Of a stretch of 64,000 nt of DNA, positions 17,271-25,922 are shown in pieces. Source of the stretch: Acetobacterium sp. KB-1 (lineage in GTDB: Bacteria > Bacillota > Clostridia > Eubacteriales > Eubacteriaceae); contig NZ_CP030040.1 in NCBI RefSeq assembly GCF_003260995.1, positions 742,578 to 806,577 on the forward strand, read 5' to 3'. A program made the translations under genes and the position numbers. Positions within the stretch are counted from its first letter, which is position 1. Each line of letters starts with the position of its first letter. A model generated the notes under the pieces. That model ran no database searches, had not been told where the DNA came from, and worked only from the letters and a program-made list of their open reading frames with translations.

Positions 17271-18371
17271 TTACTTACCGCTACCAGGAATCAAGATAGA
17301 CTGGATCATTTCGTCACTGAGTTTAATTTCATAACGGCGCTCATAAAACTCCTTCAGAATCGTTTGATATTCATTGTCTGACAGTTTTTCGGGAAAGTTT
17401 TTGCTGACCAGCCATTGAATCATCAGCGGTGAGTCAGCACAAGGAGTACCCCAGTTCATAATCCCCACCGGAGTATTATAGATTTTACCGTCTTTGAAAG
17501 CCTGAATCTGAGACCAGTCCTGGCCGGCAATCGAACCTGATAAATACTGATCTGCCGGTAATCCCCGAAAAACATAGACAATATCAGGGTTCCAGGCTAG
17601 CAGTTGTTCCATGGTTACTTCAATGTTTTCACCGCTTAGCTCAGCCGCAGCATTAACCAATCCACTTTTCACTAACCAGTCATCCCCATAAGTACCGGCA
17701 CCACGAACAGTAATCTTATCTCCGGTGTTACTCATAATCATCAGACCTTTTTGTTTTTCGACACTGCCGATTTCAGCAAGAATGGTATCGACCTTTTTAT
17801 TGGCGATATCCCATTCCTGTTGTAGCGAATTGTCATCTTCCAAACCAAAAATTTCCCGCATCAACTGATCAATCTGGACCGACCAGTCTTCGTTAACCTG
17901 ATTCTTTATAAAAAAGTCCACCACGGGGACCTGAATCGTCTCCAGACCTTTTTTTTGGGTATCTCCATAGACTAAAATAATATCCGGATCAAGCTTTAGA
18001 AGTTCTTCGGCATTAGATTCATAGGCAGATGATACAAAGGTCGTGTTGATTTCTTTATTATTGGGAACAAAGTAATCCAATAAAACTTTATTCATTTCGG
18101 TCAGCGCGATCGCACTGACACCAACGATATTGTCGGTACTCAATCCGTTGCTGACATAGGTGGATAACAGCGGTGGCGCAATGATCACCACATTTTTGAT
18201 TTCTGCCACGGCTGGCAGGGTGACTGTTTTTCCAGCCAGATCGGTAATCGTTCGCTCTGATTTTGAAGCCTCACTGGTTTCATCTTTTTTTGTTTCGCCA
18301 CAGCCCGCTAACAGACTGACCATCAGCAAACACATACTGATAATTAAGACACGTTTTAATCTGTTTTTCAT
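17271..18371 (-). CDS. BtuF/FhuD-type substrate-binding lipoprotein (cluster 1)
   Basis: 366 residues with a lipoprotein signal (MVSLLAGCGETKK; lipidated Cys in LLAGC). A Peripla_BP_2 fold follows: RTITDLAGKTVTLPA, then NAEELLKLDPDIILVYG, and a C-lobe with VTMEQLLAWNPDIVYVF. The C-lobe motif GTPCADSPLMIQWL carries Cys311, which is also present in the cluster 2 homologue (APCVETPLMIKWM) and could be an axial metal ligand. It captures a metal complex outside the membrane for the adjacent permease/ATPase. It follows the NifK-like gene by 30 nt. Confidence 0.87.
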   Translation of the reverse strand: MKNRLKRVLIISMCLLMVSLLAGCGETKKDETSEASKSERTITDLAGKTVTLPAVAEIKNVVIIAPPLLSTYVSNGLSTDNIVGVSAIALTEMNKVLLDYFVPNNKEINTTFVSSAYESNAEELLKLDPDIILVYGDTQKKGLETIQVPVVDFFIKNQVNEDWSVQIDQLMREIFGLEDDNSLQQEWDIANKKVDTILAEIGSVEKQKGLMIMSNTGDKITVRGAGTYGDDWLVKSGLVNAAAELSGENIEVTMEQLLAWNPDIVYVFRGLPADQYLSGSIAGQDWSQIQAFKDGKIYNTPVGIMNWGTPCADSPLMIQWLVSKNFPEKLSDNEYQTILKEFYERRYEIKLSDEMIQSILIPGSGK

Positions 18372-18401
18372 TCTTCCTGTCTCCTTTAAGATTTAATCAA
18401 T

Positions 18402-19574
18402 TTATTTAGTTAGTTTGTTCAGCAGATAGGCCGCTCCACGAAAACCCATTAAACCCGGCTGATCTTCAGTGAACCCGGCAATTTTGGGATGGGCAACCTG
18501 AATCCGATCCACGCTCGGCAGGTCTCTGATTTGCAACCCATCTGCCAGAACCAGAACGTCCTGATGACTTCTGAGTTTTTCATAGGCCGACTGACTGATC
18601 ACCGACAACTCGGTGGAACGGGAGCACCAACTGCTCTTTAGAAAATATACTTCAAGATTCAGCTCGTCTTTAAAAAACTCAGCTAAACCCCGGACGCTAT
18701 CTTCATGGCCACAAAGTACGATGGTTTTTCCCGAATTCTTTTGAATGACCTGTTCCTTGGCTATTTTCAGTGCTGTTACGGCCTGATGAACGGCGGCATA
18801 ATCGGCCTTCTGGTTAATAACACGTTCAATCTTCTGCAGCCAGGCCCGGGTTCCTACCAACCCGTAAGGCCGGCCATCAACATAGGGAATCTCGAACCGC
18901 TGCTGCAGATCTTGTGCGAGCGCCAGTCCCTCCTGCCGGAGCACCAGATTTACCACCGCCTGCCCGATATTTCTGCAACTGGCGACACTGGTGTTTCCGG
19001 AAAGGTTGCAATTAAGTTCCATAGCAAAACACTTTGCCATCATGTCTTTAATTTCAGCGGCTTCGGCCAGATGATTGTATTCATCGGCACAGCAGCCGAT
19101 GATGTTAAACCGATTCTTTTTAGGCCGATTTTTAATGGCTATCTGACCCAGTAAACGCAATGCCGTTTCAATCCCCACGGTCCAGTCGTTTTTCAGACCA
19201 CCTCCTTTAATTGTTATCAGTTTGGCGTCAATGTGCGGTTTGATTTCATGGCAGATGCCATCAAGATCCACCCCGATCACCGCGGCCACTGATGAATCCA
19301 GAACCACAATCACTTCGGGGTGAAGGCGCTGATCAATTTCCATCAAGACCTGATTGAGCCGGTCATAGTTACCAAACACCACGACATCCTCATCCATTGT
19401 GGTGGTGTAAAAGCTGGCCTGCGCCGCATTCCCGAATTCTTTTAACGATTCCAGCAAATAGCGGGTCGTGCCCTCCGGCCCGAACTCCACAATCACCAGC
19501 TCCCTGACGCCGCTGAGGGCCCACAGCAAACCCATCCGTTCCGATGGGACGGGATAATTGTTAGAAAGATACAT
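18402..19574 (-). CDS. Nitrogenase-like component 1, NifK/E/BchB-type subunit without cluster cysteines (cluster 1)
   Basis: ATG 19574 is chosen because GGGAGG lies 8-9 nt upstream; it overlaps the preceding gene by 14 nt. It is 390 residues. The fold is recognised from EFGPEGTTRYLLESL (family HGP.GC region), TTTMDEDVVVFGNYDRL, VIVVLDSSVAAVIGVDLDGI (family SxCxxxIIGDD region) and FNIIGCCADEYNHLAEAAEIKDMM. Where nitrogenase beta subunits carry P-cluster Cys, this protein has Thr, Ser and Ser; the first Cys is in GVDLDGIC. It probably forms a heterotetramer with the next-door D-like subunit. The substrate is unknown. Confidence 0.82.
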   Translation of the reverse strand: MYLSNNYPVPSERMGLLWALSGVRELVIVEFGPEGTTRYLLESLKEFGNAAQASFYTTTMDEDVVVFGNYDRLNQVLMEIDQRLHPEVIVVLDSSVAAVIGVDLDGICHEIKPHIDAKLITIKGGGLKNDWTVGIETALRLLGQIAIKNRPKKNRFNIIGCCADEYNHLAEAAEIKDMMAKCFAMELNCNLSGNTSVASCRNIGQAVVNLVLRQEGLALAQDLQQRFEIPYVDGRPYGLVGTRAWLQKIERVINQKADYAAVHQAVTALKIAKEQVIQKNSGKTIVLCGHEDSVRGLAEFFKDELNLEVYFLKSSWCSRSTELSVISQSAYEKLRSHQDVLVLADGLQIRDLPSVDRIQVAHPKIAGFTEDQPGLMGFRGAAYLLNKLTK

Positions 19575-20850
19575 CCGGTGCACCTCCCGCTAAAACTGAT
19601 TTGACCGCCGCCAGTGCCCAGGTGATCGCTTCATAGCCAATTTTTCCCGGTGGCACGAGTCGTTCCAGGTGCAAGATTCCCAATTGTTTTAAATAATCCA
19701 CCGGTCCAAAACCAATGTATAAATCCGGTAAAAGTTCCGGCATCAGACTGACTGCCGCATTGGGATTGGCTACGTAATTCACATAGGGATCCCAACCCTG
19801 ATCGAGAATCCGATCAATCTGCTCCTGACTGTTATCCGTGAGCCGATAGGCGTTAATCAGCAGTGGCACCATTCCCAGGGAGGTCAGAAATGCCGCCGCT
19901 TCAAAGGCATCCGGCGGCCGACCACCATTGACAAAGCTTTTTCCGGCCAGCACCTGCCGCGCCTCTTGCAGCTGCGAAACGGCGTTTTGATGAGCTTTTT
20001 CAATTATTTTTTGAATCGAGATACCCAAATGTCCTGCCAGCTGCTGGTAACCTGATCGGATCTTATCCAGCTCAAAAGAGGGTTCAAAGAAAACGTAGGG
20101 AGTGCCAAACTGGTCTTCCAAGGCCATTGCCAGTTCCCGACCGACCTCGCTGGTGACGATATTCAGGGCCGCCGCCGGGGCGCTCTGAAGGGCTTCAATG
20201 TTACAGGGTTCCGGAATGATCAGATGAAGCGTAATCCCGTTTTGCGTAAGCAGTCCCAGCAGTTCCGAATCCTTCAGAGAGCCTTCGATTCCGGCATGAA
20301 AATTTCGTCCCAACAGATTAACCGTTCCCGGTTTGACCGTTTGCGGTTTCATCAGCCGGACCATTGCTTTCATGGTCTGGGACACCGCCACCCCAAATTC
20401 ATTGCAGTTTCGGTCATAATGGGCCACATGAATGGGCAGAATCGGAATGCCACATTCCTTTTCGGCGGCTTGACTAATGGCTTCCAGATCTTCACCGATA
20501 ATTTCAGGAATGCAGGTGCTGACTAAAAAAATACAACGGATCCGGGGATCTTTGGCGATCTGCAGCAAGGCTGTCAGGATGCCATCGCGACTGCCAAAAA
20601 TAATATCGGTGTCTTCAAAGACACCGGCAAAAAACCGCTCGTAGCCCGGTTCTTCACTGTGGTAGATGCAGCTGTTTCGGGCATACCAGGTGCATTCAGC
20701 CGTTCCGACGACCAGGACAGCCGCTTCTCTGATCAGCGGCGCTGCTACGGCCACCCCGAAGGTTGGACAAAAAACCCCACATGAAATAGCCACCGACGCC
20801 CCATAAATATCCTTATTATGGTTAATTTCTGACAGTCTGTTTAAACGCAT
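19561..20850 (-). CDS. Nitrogenase-like component 1, NifD/N/BchN-type catalytic subunit (cluster 1)
   Basis: 429 residues; ATG 20850 follows GGGAGG and overlaps the NifH-like gene by 10 nt. Conserved Cys occur at 24 and 28 ([12 protein letters not shown]), 53 ([10 protein letters not shown]) and 113 ([17 protein letters not shown]). C28, C53 and C113 fit the positions of the Fe-S ligands of the NifD/BchN family. [16 protein letters not shown] is the usual following block. With the cysteine-free K-like subunit this would give a [4Fe-4S] site carried mainly by one chain, as in protochlorophyllide reductase. It should accept electrons from the NifH-like protein; the substrate is unknown, possibly a tetrapyrrole. 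Confidence 0.83.
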   Translation of the reverse strand: MRLNRLSEINHNKDIYGASVAISCGVFCPTFGVAVAAPLIREAAVLVVGTAECTWYARNSCIYHSEEPGYERFFAGVFEDTDIIFGSRDGILTALLQIAKDPRIRCIFLVSTCIPEIIGEDLEAISQAAEKECGIPILPIHVAHYDRNCNEFGVAVSQTMKAMVRLMKPQTVKPGTVNLLGRNFHAGIEGSLKDSELLGLLTQNGITLHLIIPEPCNIEALQSAPAAALNIVTSEVGRELAMALEDQFGTPYVFFEPSFELDKIRSGYQQLAGHLGISIQKIIEKAHQNAVSQLQEARQVLAGKSFVNGGRPPDAFEAAAFLTSLGMVPLLINAYRLTDNSQEQIDRILDQGWDPYVNYVANPNAAVSLMPELLPDLYIGFGPVDYLKQLGILHLERLVPPGKIGYEAITWALAAVKSVLAGGAPDVSF

Positions 20851-21620
20851 GCTGCTGCCCTCCCGGCGGTTTTTTCACAGTCAAACAATTTATCCGCCAG
20901 CGCCGCATAGGATCGCGCCTGAGGGCTTTCCGGAAAGGCCTCAATCACGGTTTGATGTAAGGCTTCGGCCTGTTGCACCAGTGGATCGCGTTCAATCGTG
21001 TGGAGAATTGCGGTGTCAATTTCCCGGGCGGACTGAGCAACAATAGCCGCTTCATTGACAATCCCCTTCTTATTGAGGATCAGCCCCTTCAGACTGGCAT
21101 ATCCCCGGGAACCAAAAGATCGCACCGCAGCAGCAATATTATCGGCGGCATAAAGCGACATGCTTTCTCCCGAAGTCACAATGCAAACGCTGTCGGCATA
21201 GCCATTACGGATCGGCATGGCAAAACCGCCACAGACCACATCTCCCAACACATCGTAAATGACGACATCCGGGTTATAAACATCATTGGCTTTCAATTCA
21301 GCCAGTTTTTCAAAGGCCGCAATAATTCCCCGACCGGCACAGCCGATTCCAGGTTTTGGTCCACCAGCTTCGACACAGAGGACCCCGCCACTGCCAGTAA
21401 ATACAAGATCAGAAAGTCTCGTAGCTATATCCTTATCCCGAATCACTTCCAGCACTGTCGGGATGCGTTTTCCGCCAGTCAGGTTGATGGTTGAATCTGA
21501 TTTAGGATCACACCCGATCTGCATCACTGTTAACCCTTTTTGGGCCAAAGCCGCGGAAAGATTGGACACCGTGGTTGATTTTCCAATTCCCCCTTTACCA
21601 TAAATCGCTATTCTTTCCAA
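20841..21620 (-). CDS. NifH/BchL-like ATP-dependent iron-protein reductase (cluster 1)
   Basis: 259 residues, TTG start after GGAGGTAAATT. P-loop [11 protein letters not shown], the DPKSDST switch I region, and the two Cys that bridge the [4Fe-4S] cluster of the dimer are present ([18 protein letters not shown]). It should be a homodimeric ATPase delivering low-potential electrons to the D/K-like component. No nifE, nifN, nifB or nifV genes occur nearby, so N2 fixation is unlikely. It is the first gene behind the cobalamin riboswitch. Confidence 0.9.
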   Translation of the reverse strand: MERIAIYGKGGIGKSTTVSNLSAALAQKGLTVMQIGCDPKSDSTINLTGGKRIPTVLEVIRDKDIATRLSDLVFTGSGGVLCVEAGGPKPGIGCAGRGIIAAFEKLAELKANDVYNPDVVIYDVLGDVVCGGFAMPIRNGYADSVCIVTSGESMSLYAADNIAAAVRSFGSRGYASLKGLILNKKGIVNEAAIVAQSAREIDTAILHTIERDPLVQQAEALHQTVIEAFPESPQARSYAALADKLFDCEKTAGRAAACV

Positions 21621-21645
21621 AATTTACCTCCATTTTTTCCTAAAT

Positions 21646-21680
21646 AAAAAAACCGCAGTTATCATAATGACAACTGCAGC
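21646..21680 (-). terminator. Terminator forming the expression platform of riboswitch 1
   Basis: Minus-strand CTGCAGTTGTCAT pairs with ATGATAACTGCGG and is followed by seven T. It lies between the aptamer and the NifH-like gene, so cobalamin binding most likely turns the operon off. Confidence 0.85.
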
Positions 21681-21774
21681 TCCGTATTTATGCTGAATTT
21701 AAAATACAAAGAAATGGCATCGCTACGCCTTTCTTTGTTCTTCACCTATTCTGTAATCACGCAGAATAAAAGAA

Positions 21775-21935
21775 TATCCACACAGGCAGGTTTTCTGACT
21801 CAAGCGTCTTCATTTTTCCTACCTTCCCAAATGATCAGTGGTATTCCTGGAAAAACTCCTCTTATACAGCGGCGGTACCGTACAGGATTTTCACCTGTTT
21901 CCCTATTATGCCGGCATTGCTATGCCAGCCACCTC
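21775..21935 (-). promoter_or_regulatory. Cobalamin (AdoCbl-class) riboswitch, cluster 1
   Basis: On the minus strand the conserved parts appear in order: GGGAAACAGGTGAAAATCC, ACGGTACCGCCGCTGT, CCACTG, GGGAAGG and the B12 box AGTCAGAAAACCTGCCTG. It is followed by a terminator and the NifH-like gene. This is a clear classical cobalamin aptamer. Confidence 0.93.
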
Positions 21936-21959
21936 TATTTCTGATTTAATTGTATGCCT

Positions 21960-21988
21960 AGTATACAACTAACCAGTTACCGCGTCAA
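21960..21988 (-). promoter_or_regulatory. Promoter of nitrogenase-like operon 1
   Basis: Minus strand TTGACG, 17 bp, TATACT, just upstream of the riboswitch aptamer. Together with it this fills the 21621-22058 gap. Confidence 0.8.
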
Positions 21989-22058
21989 GTCTTTTATTTA
22001 GTCTCAACAAACATTTCTGATGCCGATTTTACGACAATATCGCCGATATCTTGCAGGG

Positions 22059-23192
22059 TTAACGTTTATAAAAGGCGACAATTTCTGCGACCACCCGCTC
22101 CAGCTCTGGCTCCGAAAGGCTAAAGTATAATGGCAGCCGCAGCAACCGCAGGCTTTCGTTGCTGGTAAAGCGGTCGGCACCGTGAAAGCGTCCGAATTTC
22201 TGGCCGCCGGGGGTTTCATGGAGGGGGGTATAGTGAAAGGCGGTACAGATCTGATGCTGCTTGAGCCAGTGAATCAGATCGTTCCGTTCCTGCTGACTGG
22301 CGGTTTTGATATAAAACAGATGACCATTATGCTGGCAGTGTTCCGGCACTACCGGCAGCTCAATATAGCCAGCCGCAACCAGCGGTTTTAACCGTTCATA
22401 ATAGTGCTGCCACAGGTTCAGCCGCTGCCGGTTAACCATTTCGGCGGCTTCCAGCTGAGCCAGAAGATGAGCCGCGTTGAGTTCGCTGGGTAAATAGGAG
22501 GAACCCAGATCGACCCAGGAATATTTGTCCACCCGGCCCGCCAGAAAATCATGGCGGTTGGTGCCCTTGTCGCGGATAATTGTGGCCTGCTCGATTAGAT
22601 CCTCGCGATTAATCAGTAGGGCGCCACCTTCCCCCATGGTGTAGTTTTTGGTTTCATGGAAGCTGTAACAGCCCAGATCTCCGATGCTTCCCAGGGCTTT
22701 ATTTCTGTAGCTGGCCATCACACCTTGCGCCGCATCCTCCACCACCAACAGATCGTGGCGTCTGGCAATAGCCATAATCGCATCCATCTCGCAGCCAATG
22801 CCACCGTAATGGACCGGCACCATCACCTTCGTGCGGGACGTGATAGCGGCTTCAATCAGGGTTTCGTCAATGTTTAAGGTATCCGGCCGGATATCAACAA
22901 AGACAATGGTGGCACCGCGCAGGGCAAAGGCATTGGCGGTGGTCACAAAGGTGAAGGCCGGCATGATCACCTCATCTCCGGGCTTGATGCCGGCCAGCAG
23001 GGCCGTCATTTCCAGAGCCGCGGTGCCGGAGTTCGTTAAAAAAGCCCCGGGGATCTGGGCGTTTTGACACAACCAGTCCGAACAGGCTTTCGTAAAAGGG
23101 CCATCCCCACCAATCTGATGATTTTTAGTGATGGCCGCTTTTATATATTTTATTTCGGTTCCCAAATAAAGGGGCATATTAAATGGTATCAT
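22059..23192 (-). CDS. wecE: dTDP-4-amino-4,6-dideoxygalactose transaminase (DegT/DnrJ family)
   Basis: 377 residues from ATG 23192 (MIPFNMPLYLG), with AGAGG 8 nt upstream; the E. coli enzyme starts at the same point with MIPFN. PLP-binding Lys is in SFHETKNYTMGEGG. Other family blocks are TFVTTANAFALRGATIVFVD, PVHYGGIGCEMD, VEDAAQGVMASY, DKGTNRHDF and LRLLRLPLYFSL. It should aminate dTDP-4-keto-6-deoxyglucose to the 4-amino sugar used in surface polysaccharides. It is the last gene of the sulfur/sulfonate operon, 55 nt after the ATPase. That location is unusual, since no other dTDP-sugar gene is in the window. Confidence 0.88.
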   Translation of the reverse strand: MIPFNMPLYLGTEIKYIKAAITKNHQIGGDGPFTKACSDWLCQNAQIPGAFLTNSGTAALEMTALLAGIKPGDEVIMPAFTFVTTANAFALRGATIVFVDIRPDTLNIDETLIEAAITSRTKVMVPVHYGGIGCEMDAIMAIARRHDLLVVEDAAQGVMASYRNKALGSIGDLGCYSFHETKNYTMGEGGALLINREDLIEQATIIRDKGTNRHDFLAGRVDKYSWVDLGSSYLPSELNAAHLLAQLEAAEMVNRQRLNLWQHYYERLKPLVAAGYIELPVVPEHCQHNGHLFYIKTASQQERNDLIHWLKQHQICTAFHYTPLHETPGGQKFGRFHGADRFTSNESLRLLRLPLYFSLSEPELERVVAEIVAFYKR

Positions 23193-23247
23193 GGTCATTT
23201 CCTCTTTTGTCTTAATCTGGTGAATGATTGGGGACTTGACCGGTTCT

Positions 23248-24018
23248 TTAAACGTCAATCAAATCCAGGATTTCTTCTTTCAGGGCCAAATAGCTTGCAT
23301 CCACTTGAACCCGTCCGGTGCGTTTATCAACCCGGTCACAAAAATCGACGGTAAATTCCTGAATAATGGTGCCGGGACTTTTGGACATCACCAGCAGGCG
23401 GGTGCCCAGCGACAGGGCTTCGTCCACATCATGGGTGATCATAAAAATGGTGTTCTGATCATCCTTCCAGATTTTTCGCACCAGTTGCTGCATATGAATC
23501 CGGGTCAGTGCATCCAAAGCGCCAAAGGGTTCATCCAGTAGCAGAATCGCTGGCTCATTGGCCAGTGCCCGGGCCAGCGCCACCCGCTGTTTCATCCCCC
23601 CGGACAGTTGAAAGGGCGGCTGATCGGCCACCTCCAGCAGATGCACCTGGGTCAGATAATGGTTGGCAATCCGGGTGATCTCGTCTTTGGGAAGCCCTTT
23701 TATTTTAGGGCCAAACTCGACATTTTTACGGACACTCATCCAGGGATAAAGAGACGCCGACTGAAAAACCACACCCCGTTGACGGTCCGGCCCTGAAACC
23801 GGCTGACCCTGCATTAAAAAGGTGCCCTCACTCGGCAGGGTAAACCCGGCAATAACATTAAGCAGGGTGCTTTTTCCGCAACCCGAAGGTCCCAAGACAC
23901 AGATGAAATCATGCTGATTGATCTTCAGATTTACCCCATCCAGGGCGCGGACGGGTTCGTTTTCGTTGGGGTAATCCACGGTTAAATTGTCAATTTCGAT
24001 AATCAGCTCGTTTTTCAT
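23248..24018 (-). CDS. Sulfonate/taurine/nitrate-type ABC ATPase (set 1)
   Basis: 256 residues with Walker A GPSGCGKSTLL, Q-loop FQSASLYPWMSV, signature LSGGMKQRVALARAL, Walker B ILLLDEPFGALD and H-loop ITHDVDEAL. It is typical of SsuB/TauB/NrtD ATPases. ATG follows AAGGATGG. It is the third gene of a permease, binding protein, ATPase set in an operon of sulfur-metabolism genes, which favours an organosulfur substrate. Confidence 0.88.
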   Translation of the reverse strand: MKNELIIEIDNLTVDYPNENEPVRALDGVNLKINQHDFICVLGPSGCGKSTLLNVIAGFTLPSEGTFLMQGQPVSGPDRQRGVVFQSASLYPWMSVRKNVEFGPKIKGLPKDEITRIANHYLTQVHLLEVADQPPFQLSGGMKQRVALARALANEPAILLLDEPFGALDALTRIHMQQLVRKIWKDDQNTIFMITHDVDEALSLGTRLLVMSKSPGTIIQEFTVDFCDRVDKRTGRVQVDASYLALKEEILDLIDV

Positions 24019-24030
24019 CTTAATCCATCC

Positions 24031-25074
24031 TTATTCTAATGACATCTCAATATACGTTGAATTAATAAAAGCGTCAAATTCTTCCTGGCTTGGTGAATTG
24101 TCAATGGATTTCTGGCTTTGCAGAAAATCCGCAGTATCTTTCATGATTTTAGAAAAATTCCCGGGCTTACCGACAGACCCCATATAATCTGATCCCAGTT
24201 GTTCCTCCGGCGTCAGCCAGATTGAACCGGTCATCTGCATCAAAGCATTTTCGGCGGTGATACCCAGTTCAGCCGCTACACTTTCGGCCGCTTCCTGCGG
24301 ATTGCTGCGGTAAAGATCTCCACCTTCACTGAGGCCTTTTACAAAACCGGCGACCAGATCCGGATAGTTTTTAGAAAATTCTTTTCGAACCAGACAGACA
24401 TTAGCTGTGACATAGCCTTTTTTTGCCATCTCTGCACTGTTAACCAGGATGCTGCCATTTTTTTCGAGATCACCGAGGGTGGGTTGCCAGGTATAAGCAG
24501 CGTTAATATCACCCCGCTCCCAGGCGGCCACAATTTCCGATGTTTGCATGTCAAGCAGTTGCACCTGATCTTTTATGCCAGCTTCTTTTAAATAATTAAG
24601 CAGACTATAATGAGCGGTACTGGCAAAAGGGGTGGCAATCTTCTGACCGACCAGGTCTTCTGGTTTAGTGATATTAGAGCCATTCTTCACCGCCAGACCT
24701 TCGATTTCCCCCAGCACCTCATGAATCCAGATCAGTTCCACATCAATACCCCTGGACAAAGCAATAATCCCATTGGTGTTTCCCATGGTGGCAAAGTCGA
24801 TACTGCCAGAAGCCAGGGCCTTGTTGGCATCTACGCCAGAGTCAAAAACGATAAACTCATAGGGTACACCCAGTTCATTAAAATAAGCGTCAAAGATATC
24901 GCGTGTCTTACTCACCGTCTCATCATTGGGTACCCGCAGATAACCGATATTCACTTTCTTTGGTAAGGCGCCCCCATCATTCTGACTTTGACAGCCGCTA
25001 AACAGCCCTGCCACTACAACCATAATTACCAGCACTGCCAGCACCCAGACCTTATTCTTTATTACTCTTTTCAT
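24031..25074 (-). CDS. TauA/SsuA-type substrate-binding lipoprotein (set 1)
   Basis: 347 residues; lipobox in VAGLFSGCQSQ; ATG after AGGAGG. The mature domain begins KVNIGYLRVPND and contains DFATMGNTNGIIALSRGIDVELIWI, EGLAVKNGSNITKPEDLVGQ and WERGDINAAYTWQPTLGDLE, as in taurine/sulfonate receptors. It binds a small ligand outside the membrane for the adjacent permease. An aliphatic sulfonate is the likely ligand by family and context; the exact ligand is unknown. Confidence 0.87.
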   Translation of the reverse strand: MKRVIKNKVWVLAVLVIMVVVAGLFSGCQSQNDGGALPKKVNIGYLRVPNDETVSKTRDIFDAYFNELGVPYEFIVFDSGVDANKALASGSIDFATMGNTNGIIALSRGIDVELIWIHEVLGEIEGLAVKNGSNITKPEDLVGQKIATPFASTAHYSLLNYLKEAGIKDQVQLLDMQTSEIVAAWERGDINAAYTWQPTLGDLEKNGSILVNSAEMAKKGYVTANVCLVRKEFSKNYPDLVAGFVKGLSEGGDLYRSNPQEAAESVAAELGITAENALMQMTGSIWLTPEEQLGSDYMGSVGKPGNFSKIMKDTADFLQSQKSIDNSPSQEEFDAFINSTYIEMSLE

Positions 25075-25085
25075 TTCCTAACCTC

Positions 25086-25871
25086 CTATTGATATCCCTT
25101 CCAAAAGACAATTTTCTTTTCCAGGGCCTTCAGCCCTTGATCAATTAGGACTCCTGATATCCCCATAATGATAATGCCAACAAAAATCACGCTACTTTTT
25201 AAATACCGGGAAGCATCAATAACCATCCAGCCCAGACCGGATGTGGCCGCAATCATCTCCGCCGATACCAAGGTGGTATAGGCTACCCCCACCGCCGTCC
25301 GAATGCTGGTGAAAATATCCGGCAAACAGGCCGGAAAAACGATCTGAAAAAACAAATCCTTACCGCTGGCTCCCAGAGACTTGGCACTGAGCAGATACTC
25401 AACCCGGATATTGGACACCGCCGACACACAGGCAATGTAAATAGGCGCAAATGCAGCCAGATATAAAAGCGTAATTTTAGATGACTCATCAATCCCCAAC
25501 CAGAGAATAAGCACTACATAATAAGCCAGTGGCGGCAATGGTCGATAAAACTGTACGACGGAATCCACAATCGCTCCAAACTTACTGAAGTAGCCGCTAA
25601 ATAATCCCAGTGGCACAGCCGTAACAATGGCCAATACTGAAGCAATAAAAAGCCGAAACAGACTGATGCCCAGATGTTCCCATAGACTAATACCATTATA
25701 ACCGTCTTTAATAATCGCAAAAAAGGTCTGGACCACTTCCCCGGGTGATGGCACAATCAGGCTTGAAACGAGATTAAACCGGGTAATGATAAACCAAACC
25801 AGAAAAATAAAGGCCCAGGTCAAAAGCGTCAGCATCCGATGGTTTTTGTCAAAATCCTTCTTGTTCTGCAT
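25086..25871 (-). CDS. SsuC/TauC-type ABC permease (set 1)
   Basis: 261 residues, six hydrophobic segments and the coupling-helix block AKSLGASGKDLFFQIVFPACLPDIFTS shared by sulfonate/taurine/nitrate permeases. GLGWMVIDASRYLKS and the VIFVGIIIMGISG end are also typical. ATG follows CAGGAGG. It lies 51 nt after the persulfide-reductase gene and 11 nt before the binding-protein gene. Confidence 0.88.
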   Translation of the reverse strand: MQNKKDFDKNHRMLTLLTWAFIFLVWFIITRFNLVSSLIVPSPGEVVQTFFAIIKDGYNGISLWEHLGISLFRLFIASVLAIVTAVPLGLFSGYFSKFGAIVDSVVQFYRPLPPLAYYVVLILWLGIDESSKITLLYLAAFAPIYIACVSAVSNIRVEYLLSAKSLGASGKDLFFQIVFPACLPDIFTSIRTAVGVAYTTLVSAEMIAATSGLGWMVIDASRYLKSSVIFVGIIIMGISGVLIDQGLKALEKKIVFWKGYQ

Positions 25872-25922
25872 GCGTCCTCCTGATTTCTGGGCCTTTAGCC
25901 TGTTGTTTATTTAAGTCTTATC

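Noticed and set aside
15481-18371. Iron-siderophore importer as the default label
   Set aside because: Sequence alone fits the wider metal-chelate family, but no siderophore genes or Fur-like sites are visible while a cobalamin riboswitch leads the operon.
20973-21494. Plus-strand frame of 173 codons
   Set aside because: Antisense to the NifH-like gene, which has intact motifs and a ribosome site.
18402-21620. True nitrogenase (N2 fixation)
   Set aside because: No nifE/N/B/V or molybdate genes; K-like subunit lacks P-cluster Cys; regulation is by cobalamin.
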